A DNA stretch of 64,000 nt from Persicaria tinctoria (GCA_037127255.1 JBANSL010000018.1:16155175-16219174); one strand, 5' to 3'. Positions 1-11,928 are shown, counted from the stretch's first letter. The notes: generated from the sequence alone by a model not told the origin. Program-made: numbers and translations.

Positions 1-5
1 TTGAA

Positions 6-2551
6 TTGTTGCATGTAGATGTGTGGGGGCCCTATAGGGATCCTACATATGACAGTCACATATATTTTCTGACCATGGTAGATGACTTTACTCGCACTAC
101 ATGGGTTCAGCTTTTGCCAGTTAAATCTGTTGCTTTCTCTGCTATGAAACAGTTTTTTGCTCTGGTTGAGAGACAGTTTGGTAGGCAAGTTGTGGGAATT
201 AGAAGTGATAATGCCATGGAGTTAGGTGGAAGTGCTGAGCATGCACAATTTCTGCTTGATCATGGCATCACCAGACAAACCTCTTGTTCTGCTACTCCCC
301 AGCAGAATGGAGTGGTGGAACGAAAGCATCGCCATATTTTGGAAGTGGCCAGAAGCTTGATGTTTGAATCAGGTTTGCCAATGAGATTTTGGGGTGACAG
401 TATAGTGATGGCTGTCCACATCATTAATAGGTTGCCAAGCCAGCTACTTCAGAGTAAGTCTTCTTATGAGGCATTATATAATCAAGCACCTTCATTTGAT
501 TATTTTAGGTGCTTTGGATGCTTATGTTATGCATCCACACTGTCTCATGGCCGAGACAAATTTGATGCCAGAGTTGTTCCTTGTGTGTTGTTGGGGTATC
601 CTGCAGGGAAGAAAGGGTACAAGTTATTCAGTCTAGAGTCCAAACGGATTATAATATCTAGGGATGTTGTCTTCCATGAGCATATTTTCCCCTTTCTATC
701 CAGTCCTTCCTCTATTGAGCTTGATTCCATCTCTTACTCTTTCCCATCCCAAGACAACACCCTCACTAATGACACAGGAGATTCTGTTACTCCCATACCC
801 ACCACAAGCTCCACACAAATACCACCCTCCATCCCTCCAGTTTTGCCTCCTAGCCAACCCATTGCTTCTAGAAGATCCACTCGTGATCATCATCCCCCTT
901 CTTACCTGTCTGAGTATGTTTGCTCTTCCTGCACCAATATTGAATTTTGTCTTCATACCATTACTTCCACATGTTACTTCCCTTCAGCCACAACTCCAAA
1001 CATATCTCGGCCTGACCATGAACCTTTCACTTTTGGTGAAGCCTGTGAGTTTGAGGTGTGGTAGGCAGCTATGAGTGATGAATTCAGAGCTCTGGACACC
1101 AACAGAACATGGGATATTGTTGATTTGCCAAAAGGGAAAAGGGAAATTGGTTGCAAATGGGTTTTTAAAGTCAAGAGAAAGGCAGATGGATCGATTGAGC
1201 GCTACAAGGCTCGTTTAATTGTGAAAGGCTTTACACAAAAGGAGGGTATCGATTACAATGAGACCTTCTCACCAGTCATCAAAATGACTACTGTGAGAGC
1301 TCTTGTCACTGTGGCTTTGCAAAGAGGGTGGACAGTAATGCAAATGGACGTTAATAATGCTTTTCTACACGGCCATTTGGATGAAGAGGTGTATATGAAA
1401 TTGCCCCCTGGCTTAGTTGTTGATGGTGCTGGCAAAGTGTGTTGCCTTAGGAAATCCCTTTATGGATTGAAACAAGCCTCTCGCCAGTGGTATGCAAGGC
1501 TTTCTGCTGCACTGCGACGAAGAGGATACACTCAGTCCCCTAGTGATTACTCCTTATTCTTTCGGAAAAACCATGGCAAGGTGTGTTTTGTGGCTGTTTA
1601 TGTGGATGACATTTTGGTCACTGGGAGTGATTCTCATGAGATGCTCAGTCTCAAGGCCTTCTTAGATGCTCAATTCCGCATCAAAGATCTAGGGGATCTT
1701 CATTTTTTCTTGGGCATTGAGTTCATCAAAGTGCCTCAAGGGTTGTTGTTGAGCCAGCAGCGCTTTATACATGAGCTCCTTACTGATTTCCCTTGCTCTG
1801 AATCGCCAGTTGTAAGTCCATTGGAGCCTCATCTTAAAATTTCACCTGCTGATGGTGATCTTCTTGAGGATCCTACGACCTATCGTCGGCTAATTGACAA
1901 GCTCAATTTCCTTGTTCACACCCGCCCGGACTTAGCGTTTACAGTGCAATTCCTCAGCCAGTTTCTTCAGGCGCCTAGGACTGCACACATGGATGCTGCT
2001 TTCCATGTCCTTCGTTACCTTAAAAGCTCGAGCACAAAGGGTCTCCTTTTGACTAAGGATTCCAATTTGACTCTCAGGCTTACTGTGATGCCGATTGGGC
2101 GAGTTGCCTTCTTTCTCGGCGTTCCATTAGCGGCTTCGTCATTTTTCTGGGCTCATGCCTCTTGTCCTGGAAATCCAAGAAACAACATAATGTGTCTCTA
2201 TCCTCCGCGGAAGCTGAATATCGGTCTCTTCGACGAGTATGCACTGAAATTGCTTGGTTGACGAGACTCTTATACGAGCTGGACGTCCCTGGTATCACAC
2301 CAGTCCCAGTTCATTGCGACAACCAAGCTACAATATATATTGCGAAGAATCTTGTTTATCACAAGCGCACCAAGCATATTGAACTTGATTGCCATTACGC
2401 TCGGGAAAAACTCATGGAAGGTTTGATCTCGCTACATCATGTCGCCTCTCGTGATCAGTTAGCAGATTTCTTGACAAAGAATGTCCCGGGTTGTCATCTT
2501 GTTCCTTTAGTTGGCAAGATCGGAGTTGTGCCTCACCCACCTCCGTCTTGA
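6..2551 (+). pseudogene. Copia pol polyprotein (integrase-RT-RNase H), broken
   Basis: The integrase catalytic core is at 6-600: the first Asp lies in LHVDVWGP, the second in IRSDNAME, and the Glu context is QQNGVVERKH. The reverse transcriptase follows from about 1100 with IGCKWVFKVKR, MDVNNAFLHG and the active site YVDDIL near 1600. RNase H ends the reading frame with HCDNQATIYIAKN and the typical KRTKHIEL box. Two lesions are visible. A TAG at 1062-1064 interrupts the linker between integrase and RT in the same frame, consistent with a C-to-T change from CAG. Near 2080 a single-base loss shifts the RNase H part to another frame, which then continues to the stop at 2549-2551. Transcription would start from the 5' LTR. 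Family assignment is secure; lineage within Copia is not resolved. Confidence 0.93.
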
Positions 2552-2558
2552 GGGGGGG

Positions 2559-2830
2559 TGTTCGGATATGAATCCGTGATCCATCGCTCCACTGCTTCAG
2601 CTTCAGGAAGACGATGATTCGTTTTCACATTTTGGGCCTATTTGTTTCATTTCTATGTTTGGGCTTTAAGTTTGGGCCGCTGTATAAAAGGCTTTGTAAA
2701 ATCTGACATTTGATTCAATTAAAAGAAAACCGTGAACCTTCCCTCCAAAATTCTCTCTTCTTCTTCTTTGTTGAGCACAGCTCAATTCCAGTTTTCGATT
2801 CTCAGATCTAGCTTCGTTTCTCAATTCGAA
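2559..2830 (+). repeat. Putative 3' LTR of the Copia element
   Basis: It starts TGTTCG right after the purine tract and the proposed end is CGAACA at 2825-2830, giving the short inverted termini usual for LTRs (272 bp). A TATAAAA box lies at 2683-2689, followed by a pyrimidine-rich leader. The right boundary is inferred from the inverted termini only, because the partner LTR is outside the window. Confidence 0.7.
2683..2689 (+). promoter_or_regulatory. TATA box of the Copia LTR
   Basis: TATAAAA, about 125 bp into the LTR, the expected U3 position for the element's own promoter. Confidence 0.5.
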
Positions 2831-3091
2831 CACATAGAGGGAGGCATCAGGCAGAACAATGACAACATCAAAGAATCAGCATCTCCTAAATTTCCATTCT
2901 CTTACATCAATTCAGAGTGATCGAGGAGGGAAGAGAAAACCAAATCTATCATCATCAATAAGAAAATCAGGGATTCAAATTAGGGATTATGAGAACAGAG
3001 AGAGAGGTATACCTGCTAGAAAATTAGGGATTCAAATTCAGAGGTTTTAGAAGTGTGAGGATGAATGATAAAGGCAAGGAAGAAAAACAAA

Positions 3092-3510
3092 CTAGTAGAG
3101 AGAGAGAGGTATACCTGCGAGATTAGGTTTCAGCTCCGAATCGAAGAGATGGAGAGCGAGAGACAGAGAGAGAACAACTCTGAATCGAAGAGATGGACCG
3201 CCGCCGTCAGAGCAACGAAGGCGTCGTTGGAGCAGCGAAGGCGTCGTCGGAGCGGCAGGGCAGCGAAGACGCCGTCGAAGCAACGTGATGGAGAGAAACT
3301 CCCAGCGTGATGGAGAGATCTGAGGAGATATGAGGAGAAGAGGCCGATCGGACTCAGATCTAGGTTGCTCCTCTCCGTTCTCCTCCGCCGCCATGGGAGA
3401 GAGAAGAGGCCGGTCGAGAGCGAGACGAGAAGCGGCGGCCAGGTCTTGAGAGAACGGTTGATGGAGATCTCTAAAGAGAAAGAGCGTACAACATAAACGC
3501 TTATATAGGG
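3092..3510 (-). other. GC-rich promoter plus short ORF, unrecognised
   Basis: On the minus strand there is a TATATAAG box near 3501-3508, a leader of about 100 nt, and an ORF starting MAAEENGEEQ at 3394 that runs 100 codons. Within it are short repeats built on CTTCGCTGC and on CTCTCCATCTCTTCGATTC. A splice-like junction CGCAG/GTATACC occurs near 3110, and the motif AGAGAGAGAGGTATACCTGC is present in two copies (about 3000 and 3100). I recognise no domain. It could be the 5' end of a small host gene, or a fragment carried by a non-autonomous element like those at 22.4 and 33.2 kb, which have similar GC-rich low-complexity content. Confidence 0.3.
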
Positions 3511-3590
3511 AAGGGTAATTTTGTCCACAAAATTTTAGGTGGACAAAACCCCAATTTGCCGGACTTGGGAGACAATCACTAAATTAGGTA

Positions 3591-3619
3591 GAAAATTTGC
3601 GCATTCGGCGCAAATTTTC
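3591..3619. repeat. Perfect 12-bp hairpin
   Basis: Arms GAAAATTTGCGC and its exact complement (3591-3602, 3608-3619) around a 5-nt loop. A second, weaker inverted pair built on TTTGTCCAC lies just upstream at about 3521-3548. Possibly subterminal sequence of an element; no function inferred. Confidence 0.6.
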
Positions 3620-3692
3620 TCTAATAAAATACGGAGTATCTCTCTACATCGAGAATTGAATTCTTAGGAAGTCGAATTAATAAAAATTGTGA

Positions 3693-3955
3693 AAATGTGT
3701 TTGGTTGATTTTTTTTTTATTTTAGAGGATTAAAAGTGAGAATTGAAAATTTCCAAATACAAAATGGTTGAAGTTGAATTTACCTAAGGGGGACTATGTA
3801 GGTGAATTTCTTCCAAATTAGAGGAATTTAACTTCATGGGAAGTTGAATTCCTGTGTTTTCATTTTTTAAAAATATAAACCAAACAAAGGCATTTCTCCA
3901 ACTTCCTGGAAATTTCTACCTCATGAGTTTTTGACATATCAACCAAACACACTCT
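3693..3955. mobile_element. MITE-like inverted-repeat element
   Basis: Termini TGTGTTTGGTTGAT and ATCAACCAAACACA are inverted around an AT-rich 260-bp interior. The GTGTTTGG terminus is common in plant MITEs. I could not settle the target duplication, so superfamily is open. Confidence 0.5.
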
Positions 3956-3959
3956 TAGG

Positions 3960-4430
3960 GTTGTGCATAATCAAGTGTTCGATATGACATGATTAATTGT
4001 GTCGAGCACCCTAAATTGATAAGACCAAAACCGTCGACACGAACACAACACGATTACTACCGAGTACTCGCCGACACGAAACGTTTCAGATACTCGCGTA
4101 ACACGACACGATTAAGAAGACCTGTTGAATAATAAATAACCGGGTGGGGGGAACCTCATAACCAACTAAGTCGACTTGTTTTTATGTTTCTTTATCATAC
4201 TTATTATATTTATACTAAAACTAGCTTGTAAAATATTTATATAAAAAAAAATTAACCGTGTCGTATCGTATATCCAATAAGAAAAAAAACTCTGATTCGT
4301 ATCTGACACGGTTATTATCGAGTTTTACCATTTCATGTCATATTCATGGTCCTTTTCATTTCGTGTTTTTTCATGTCATTTCACCGTATTTTCGTGTCAT
4401 ATCAACCATGTTGTATTTTCATGTACATTA
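3960..4430. other. Intergenic, rich in GTGTCG/CGACAC motifs
   Basis: Contains repeated short motifs of the type CGACACGA and TCGTGTC in both orientations (3970-4120, 4255-4410), probably remnants of an old repeat. No coding signal seen. Confidence 0.35.
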
Positions 4431-4669
4431 TTCAAATACTATAGGTTTTTTTTGTTGATTAATACTCCGTATTTGCCTTTTTATAAAAGTCAATTAAGTT
4501 TCATAGAGTTACAATAGACTAATACGTGTCCATATATATGAAACAAATAGATTGCATAAAATTTCTTGGAATTTTTTTTAAAATATTCATTAAAAAATAA
4601 AAATTTACGGATAAATTCACACATTGAAACTATTTATAAAAATATTCAAAATTTGCGGATAAGTCAGAG

Positions 4670-4692
4670 AAACGCGGTCTGAGACCGCGTTT
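4670..4692. repeat. 23-bp palindrome, copy 1 of 3
   Basis: Arms AAACGCGGTCT and AGACCGCGTTT around a single central G. The same palindrome recurs at 5375-5397 and, with one mismatch, at 5289-5311, marking the inner edges of the nested inverted repeats of this MULE. Confidence 0.9.
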
Positions 4693-5288
4693 TACTTTGA
4701 AAATAAAAAAAAAACAGAAACAAGAAGAAGCGCTGCTCGAAAGCCGGCCGGGACGGAGAGGGCTTCTTCAAGGCCGGCCGGGACAATCGACGGAGAGGGC
4801 TTCTTCAAGGCCAACGTCTTGCAGGTGGTGGTGGTGGACGGATTTGGGACGATTTGGGGACGAATTGCACCTCTGCCTGCCGCTGGCGGTGCTGCCCTGG
4901 TGGAGCGCCGGTATGGGGAAGAAGAAGTTGATGTCGAGTAGGTGAACACATGAGGATGGGGATGGGAAGGGGTTGGCTTGTTCCAATTTGCGACAGTTGC
5001 TAGCCCAGATCTGATTATTGAATCGAAATTGGAGAAAGGGGGTGAACTGAATGAGATTTGGATGACGGAGGCGGAGGAGTCCAGACAACGACGGAGGTGG
5101 CGTTCAGCTCCGATTGAAGGTCGTCGGTGGTTGGGAGCTCTGGCGAACCTCTCCGGCCACTCCTCTTCGACGATTGTCCCGGTCGGCCTTCAAGAAGCTC
5201 TCTCCGTCGATTGTCTCGCAGGCGGTGGTGGGCGGCGTTCAATTGAAGCGCTTCTTCATCTTGTTCCTTTTTTTTTTTTTTCAAAGTA

Positions 5289-5311
5289 AAACGCGGCCTC
5301 AGACCGCGTTT
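5289..5311. repeat. 23-bp palindrome, copy 2 of 3 (one mismatch)
   Basis: Reads AAACGCGGCCT, then C, then AGACCGCGTTT. It is followed about 60 bp later by the perfect third copy. Confidence 0.85.
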
Positions 5312-5374
5312 TACCTATATATTTTTTTTGTTTTTTTTTAAATTAAGAAATAAAAAGTATCCAATTAACACCTA

Positions 5375-5397
5375 AAACGCGGTCTGAGACCGCGTTT
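5375..5397. repeat. 23-bp palindrome, copy 3 of 3
   Basis: Identical to copy 1. Forms the inner end of the right terminal inverted repeat. Confidence 0.9.
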
Positions 5398-5715
5398 CTC
5401 TGACTTATTTGCAAATTTTGAATATTTTTGTAAATAATTTCAATGTGTAAATTTATCCGTAAATTTTTATTTTTTAATGAATATTTTAAAAAAAAAATCA
5501 ATTTCTTGAGCATCACTATCATGTTGATTATTTTTCGAGTGCTTCTTATTTTCATAGTAGGTCGAGTGTGCAAATGACATAAGCAAACTCATTCGTTGAA
5601 ACTTGTATGTTTCATGCGAGTTTCTACGTAATTTGATGTTGTTTTCTTTTAAACTTCATCTTTTTTTTCTTCTAATTTGATAGTTCGGGTGCATGTACGT
5701 GTACTCGTGTTAATC

Positions 5716-6213
5716 CCGTAAATCCACCCGAAAGGGTTTGAGTAAATTCCGTAAGGGCTTGACGATTTTTTTGTAGGTGAGAAAATTCTGAATTGGATCT
5801 GTAGTGTTTGGCGGGTTGCTGAATTGCTTGGTGGTGTGATGGTGGGGCTTTCAAGGCTAGCAGTTTCTGAGCGGTGTTTCTTCTTATTTATCGACGTGCG
5901 AGAGGTCGTGGTCGTAATCGAGACCTGATGGCTCACTGACAGAGTCCAAATATGAGGTTTTCACTTAGTTCCCCAGGGATCCCCTGCGTTGCCTCTACCA
6001 ACTGATGGATGAGTTGCCGCACACTGCTTCGGTTATTTCATCTTTTACTAGTCTTTGCCTTTATTTGCACTCTTGTAATTTGTCGGCTCTGCCTTATTGT
6101 TGGTTTATGTCTTTAGCTTATTTTGACGGTTTATCCGTCGCCGAGTTCTTCGGCCTATCGACCCCCGTGCCTGTCCGGGCGTCGAATTCTTACTTAATCA
6201 AACAAAAAAAAAA
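5716..6213 (+). mobile_element. Short non-LTR retroposed insert with poly(A) and 17-bp TSD
   Basis: A perfect 17-bp direct repeat starting GTGTACTCG flanks the segment (5699-5715 and 6214-6230), and the insert ends in ten A residues (6204-6213). These are the marks of target-primed reverse transcription. The interior has no recognisable RT or endonuclease motif, so it is either the 3' untranslated end of a 5'-truncated LINE or a retroposed transcript. The AT-rich DNA after it (6231-6816) holds nothing I can name. Confidence 0.8.
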
Positions 6214-6816
6214 GTGTACTCGTGTTAATCGTGTATACATAAATTATTCTCTGTTTTACTTTATTATTCATACATAATATTGTGATTATTAGTCTATATA
6301 ATTTTTATTCTAACAAATAATCACTATTACTAATGAATAATTTAATTCTAACAAATAATCACATATAGTACTAAACGAATGATTGCAAGTTACTTTTAAT
6401 TTCATATGCTGATCTTCTTAATTCATTGGATCAATTATTTTAACATGATATATTTAAAAGGTTGTGTAAATTGTAAATTATGAACAAACAGAGAGAGAGG
6501 ATAGATCCAATATAAATATCTTTTACGGTATAAACTGTGAAGTAGATTATTCGTACGTAATAGCACAATTATTCTACGACGTGATGAAATTATTCGTATC
6601 TATTAACTATTAAATGTCTTTTCATGTGAAAAATTATATATGCTGGTGCAAAAGAATAATATTTGTGTTCAAAATTTTCTTTCAATTTCAACCATTGATT
6701 TTCTTAATTCTATATTTTACATTTGTTCAAAGTTCACACGCTTTCACTAGTGATTCGATATTAAATTGCATACCAAGTGTTGATGGTTAATTGACTCTTG
6801 AGACAAAAAAAAAAAA

Positions 6817-8143
6817 AAATGCATAAAACCACCAACTATTTATTGTCGTTTGTAAATAACCACCCTTTATTCAAAAATTGTCAAATAACCACCAATTATT
6901 CATTGTTTTTGCAAATAACCACCCCTTATTAAAAAAATTTCAAATAATCACCCATTAAATATAGGTTGTTTGCAACTAACCACTCATATCCCTTTTCTTG
7001 TTAAACCTCACTTAATTTAATATGAAAAGACAATTATACCCGAAAATCCGGAAATTTTCCAAGTAATCTGGGTTTGGACCTGGTGACCCGAATGACCCGG
7101 TAATTTTGACCCGATTTACCCGATTGACCCGGTTGATTTATAATTATATATGATTAATTTTTTTTATGGAGATTCCAATTTATTACATTTTATAATTACA
7201 ATCACTTGATCTTTCATTTTCAAAGCAATTTTTATATTTATTTGTATTGTGTAATACTCCGTCCAATCGATAGTATTTGATTTTTTATTTTTAACACATT
7301 TTTTTAAGAAGATAAAAGCTCTAAAAAATATAAAAATAATTATATGCTTATTACTAATTACATGATATTATTTTTTTTAAATATTTAAAAATTTGATATT
7401 TTATATATTATTACATTTTATTAAAAATTACGTGAAATAATAAAAATCAAATGTTTTTAATAAGATGCAATAGTATATAAAATATCAAATTTTTTTAAAA
7501 ATATTAAAATTTTGATATTTATATATTATTACATTTCATTAAAAATTACGAGAAATAATAAAATAAAATATTTCAGATCCGATATAGTGTATAATTACAA
7601 GCACTAGAATTTATGAACAATGTCTTTAATTGTAGAATTTTAAAATTATCCAAAATTATCAAATCATGATTTTTTTTTAATTTTAAAAAAAATAAAAATT
7701 GACAAACCCAAAATGACCCAAAACTCGCTCAAACCCGGGTTTGAGACAACCTGGATGTACCCGAAACCCGTTTTACTCGGGACCCGAAGTGACCCGACCC
7801 GAATGACCCATTTGACATGTCTAATTGTAATACCTGAAAAATCAAGCAACAAAGAGAAGTATAATATAATTGTCTTTTTACTAAAAATGAAACATTAAAG
7901 AATAAGGGTATAATTGTCTTTTCATATTAAATTAAGTGAGGTTTAACAAGAAAAGGGGTATGGGACTATGGGTGGTTAATTAGTTGCAAACAACCTATAT
8001 TTAATGGGTGGTTATTTAATAATTTTTTAATAAAGGATGGTTATTTGCAAACAACAATGAATAGTGGGTGGTTATTTGACAATTTTTTAATAAGGGTGGT
8101 TATTTGGAAACAATAATGAATAGTGGGTGGTTTTATGCATTTT
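6817..8143. mobile_element. Long-TIR non-autonomous element (about 1.33 kb)
   Basis: The left terminal repeat (6817 to about 7042) and right one (about 7905-8143) are inverted copies. Both are built of several units of the type AAATAACCACC.CTTATT. The interior holds AT-rich DNA and two blocks of GACCCG repeats (7060-7145, 7715-7815). I could not find a convincing target duplication because both ends run into homopolymer A tracts. Structure suggests a MULE or similar TIR element. Confidence 0.75.
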
Positions 8144-8610
8144 AAAAAAAAAAAAAAGTGTTAATATAACTTGACTAATTAATATACCCATCCGTCGTTG
8201 ATCCCCATGAGAAGGGTATTGCACATGGTAATTAGTAGCAAATTCGATCATGTGATTTCGGACATATATAACAAATTTTATTGTATAATGTAGCATATAA
8301 TAATCAATTATCATTAATTACCGACCATATATGGTACGTAGTAGGAATTAAATTGATTCAAAATTATGGTTATAGCAAGCTCATAAATAGCTAATCATGA
8401 TATGGTTCATCAAATTGAGTATACATATGTGAGAAGATCAACGTGGATACGTAGCTGCAATTATTCACATAAAAATATACATAAATCAAAGATATCTAGG
8501 GGAGGTAAAATGTTCCGAACACCACACATAGTTTATTTCATACTAATCTAAATTTGAGATTTTTCCAACTTGCAAAGATATTACAACTCTACTGGGGTTC
8601 GTTAATTATA

Positions 8611-9827
8611 GGGAAATTCCGTTTGGTACCCCCGAGTTTTTGACAATTCCGGATGGTGTCCCACACTTTTTTTTTGTCCGGATGGTACCCCTGAGTTTTG
8701 TCAAAAGTCCGGCTCATGCCCAAAACTCATAGTTTCTTCTTTTTAATGAATAAAACCACCCATTATTTTTATTTTTTCATAAATATGCCCATTTACTTTT
8801 AACATTAAACAAAACTACTTATCATTTAACTAAATTCAAAACAAAATTGACAAAATCACCTTTATTTTTTAAAATTAATAAGATCACACATTATTGCCAA
8901 AGTTGTAGCAAAAAATACTCATTCTTTCCAAATTTTTTTTTGGAAGAAAATCAATTATTATTTTTGACATTACACAAAAGATCCGTTACATATTTTTCAT
9001 ATTTTATAAAAAATAAATCTCATTATTTGTCAAATATTGCATGTACATAATCACCCATTATTTACAAAATTTTGCACAAATCCACTATCTTATTATGTGA
9101 ACAAAAATAGTTAACCTATACATTATAAAAAAATACTTTGTAAAACCATACTTTGTGTAAAACCACCCTTTATGCTTTCAAAAATGCACAAAATCATTTC
9201 TTGTGTAATAAAAGAAGGTGTTATTCATTTCTTTTGTTTGGAATACATAAAACCTAATAAAATAAGAATGATTAATCTCTTATTATATTTTTCTTTTACA
9301 AGAAGAAAAATAAATAAATAAAATTTACTTTTCTTTTTCAAAAAAATTATAATCAAGCATTTGGTTAAATTGATCAATCACATTTACAAATGTTTAAAGT
9401 CAATGAGATATAAGTTAAATATTGTTTTGAAAAATAATATGTGTTAAAAATATTGCAATAAAATTTTTTGGAAATATTGCAATAAAAATTTTGGAAATAT
9501 TGATCAATCACATTTACAAATATTGCAATAAAAATTTTGGAAATAATATGTGATTTTGTAAAATTTTAAAAAATAAAGTTGGTTTTGTCACTTTTGTGTT
9601 GAATTTTGTTAATTAATATGTAGTTTTGTTCAATGTTAAAAGTAAATGGGCATATTTATGAAAAAATAAAAATAATGGGTGATTTTATTCATTAAAAAGA
9701 AGAAACTATGAGTTTTGGGCATGGGCCGGACTTTTGACAAAACTCAGGGGTACCATCCGGACAAAAAAAAAGTGTGGGACACCATCCGGAATTGTCAAAA
9801 ACTCGGGGATACCAAACGGAATTTCCC
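8611..9827. mobile_element. Non-autonomous Mutator-like element (1217 bp) with 9-bp TSD
   Basis: Terminal inverted repeats of about 215 bp (8611-8826, 9614-9827) start GGGAAATTCCG and end CGGAATTTCCC. The target duplication TTAATTATA is perfect (8602-8610, 9828-9836). The TIR contains repeated phrases of the type GTCCGGATGGTACCCC. The interior is AT-rich with no gene. Confidence 0.93.
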
Positions 9828-9969
9828 TTAATTATAAGATAAAATATTGAGCATCTAGATCTTGAAAAATCCAAAACAATTAATGAAAATTGGGTAGATT
9901 TAACATAAGAAACAATTTCGTCAAGTTTTACTAATTTAATTAGTTAGTAAAAATGATATATAGTTAGTA

Positions 9970-10680
9970 ACTATGTTATACGAAACTGGAAACGGTGAAA
10001 CGGCAATCCAAATTTTATAGGAAACGGAAACGCCGAGAAAACGACAATATGAATTATATGTTCATTTAAAGGTCTAAATAAGAGCAATAAACATATCACC
10101 AAGTTATACACGTAGAATGCAACATTAGGCTACAAATTAAAGTGTTCAATATTGTGATATACAATGTCCTTTTCCATCCGTTGCAGATCGAGTCGGTTTG
10201 TTGGCTTTGTTCAACACTATGCCTTCCGCTAGGACCACTACTCACATTTGAGGACGACTTAGTTAGAGCAGAGAGGGAGAGATCACTGAGCAAGTGAGAG
10301 TTTACCTGGAGAGCACACCGAGCAGAGAGAGAGAGAGAGAGGGTCGTCGGAAGGGAGGAGAGGAGGGTAGACAAAAAATGAGAGAGAATGAGGTGGCAAA
10401 GTTAGAGGGAAATGAGAGTTTCAGACAGGATGAAGCGAAAACATGTTTTAGAGTTTGGTTGTTTATTTTTTTTCAATTATAAAATTAGTGGAAACGTCAT
10501 CTGGTAAGACAGAAACGTTTCTGACCAAGCGGAAACGGTCAAGGTTTCTGACTTGGTCAACGAAACGGTCAAAATTTCTAACCTCTCAAAAACGTTTCTG
10601 AGGTGTTTCCACGAAGTTTCTTCATATTCAGAAACGAAAAACCGCTATGAAATGGAGTTTCGGGGGATCATAGGTTAGTA
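9970..10680. other. Diverged repeat with GAAACGG/CCGTTTC motifs; no gene recognised
   Basis: Repeated short motifs GGAAACGG and GAAACGTTTC occur at 9985-10035 and again at 10495-10640, around a middle part with a (GA)n tract at 10324-10342. A 92-codon minus-strand ORF (10096-10374) has no domain I recognise. Likely an old inserted repeat. The next stretch to 11100 is intergenic with a short GC-rich patch at 10870-10965. Confidence 0.35.
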
Positions 10681-11108
10681 ATCACTAGGGGTGTGTTTGG
10701 GAAGAGGTGGAGGGGATGAGAGAGACGGTGAATTTTTTTGGGGGAAACGAGTCTGAGTGTTTGGGAGGAGATGGAAGGGGTGGAAAACCACCATTTTTTG
10801 CCACCTTTATTTTGAGAATGGACGGGGTGGAGAAATTTTTCCACCCCCTCTTGGCCTTTTTGGCCCTATCGATCAGCGCTTCTAATTTCCGACCTCCACC
10901 GCCGGCTACAATGCTACACCACCACTCTGTCTCGCCGCCATCTCGGACCTACTGCTGCCAATGACGCAGGGGACTACTCTCGCTCTCGGACCTCCGTGGA
11001 CTGGGTTATGTGATCAGGAAGACATTTCTTTATTCGTCTAGATACAATTTAGCTTCTTCCTTCAATCAATCGGCGCGAAATCCAAGACAAAGCGTTGAGT
11101 TCTGTAAT

Positions 11109-11757
11109 TAGGGATGGCAATGGGTCGGGTGATGGGTGGATGATCTACTTCCGTCACCCGACCCACCATCCAAAATCCTTCACCCTACCCGACCCATCAC
11201 CCACCAAAAATTTCACCCGCCCCGTCCACCCATCACCAACCGGGTGATCGGGTGATAATTCGGGTGAAATACAAGACATCAAATTCATCAAGAAAAATTA
11301 TTGAAAAATATACGTCGAACATATCGACGAATAAACACGTACCAAATATAGTCAAATTCGGTCAAATACGTGTAAATATCCACAACTTTAAGCACTTCAA
11401 GCTAGAGAAAACATTACAACAGTTATGAATAAAAAGAAGAGAAAACATAATCTTCAACGACCAAAGCCTTCAAGCTCGAAATCATTTATAGGTATCTTGA
11501 ATTAGAGGTTATGGGGGTATATTAGCAATTTCACATATAAAATATAATTATATAATATAAGTCGTGTGACGGGTTGGGTGACGGATCGGGTGATGGGTCG
11601 GGTGACGGGTGGGGAATGTCTTCACCCGAATCCGACCCGACCCATCACCCGTTCACCCATCACCCATTTAATATCCGCTTTATTTCAGATTTTCACCCAC
11701 TTTTTCGGGTCGGGTGAGACGGATATCCGTCGGGTGCGGGTGAAATTGCCATCCCTA
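11109..11757. mobile_element. Non-autonomous hAT-like element (649 bp) with 8-bp TSD
   Basis: Termini TAGGGATGGCAAT and ATTGCCATCCCTA are perfect inverted repeats. The 8-bp duplication TCTGTAAT is exact (11101-11108, 11758-11765), which fits the hAT superfamily. Subterminal regions are full of CGGGTGA and TCACCCG motifs in both orientations, the usual clustered binding-site pattern of hAT elements. No transposase inside. Confidence 0.88.
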
Positions 11758-11928
11758 TCTGTAATATCAAGGTTTTCAACAAACAAGAAATCTGTAATTT
11801 GTCATAATGCAATATATTCAACTTTTCAATTTGAACTTTTCTGATAATGAAAGTCCTCCAATTCTCCGGTCCTGCTACCCCAAACGACGGCCTTTGGTAG
11901 GGGATGAACCTTCTCTCTTCTTGAATAG

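Larger units (their letters stand above)
1..2830 (+). mobile_element. 3' part of a Ty1/Copia LTR retrotransposon (5' end outside window)
   Basis: Seen: integrase core, reverse transcriptase and RNase H in that order on the plus strand, then a purine run at 2551-2558 (polypurine tract) and a putative LTR from 2559. The order integrase before reverse transcriptase is diagnostic of Copia. The gag, protease and 5' LTR would lie left of the window, so a target duplication cannot be tested. The coding part carries one in-frame stop and one frameshift, so this copy is not autonomous. Confidence 0.95.
4569..5499. mobile_element. Non-autonomous Mutator-like element (931 bp) with 9-bp TSD
   Basis: Terminal inverted repeats of about 120 bp (4569-4692 and 5375-5499) flank a GC-rich core. 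The target-site duplication AATTTCTTG is perfect (4560-4568 and 5500-5508), and 9 bp is the Mutator hallmark. The termini read GAATTTTTTTTAAAATATTC and GATTTTTTTTTTAAAATATTC. A second inverted pair lies inside: 4671-4735 against about 5236-5311. The core (4740-5260) holds GC-rich sequence with repeats built on GGCCGGCCGGGAC and GGAGAGGGCTTCTTCAAGGC; ORFs there on both strands are low-complexity and I do not call them genes. Confidence 0.9.

Noticed and set aside
4692..5289. Overlapping ORFs on both strands in the small MULE core
   Set aside because: Low complexity and mirrored by inverted repeats.
7060..7145. GACCCG repeats as a regulatory array
   Set aside because: The same kind of phrase occurs in unrelated elements (7715-7815, 11120-11740) and is common in plant repeats.
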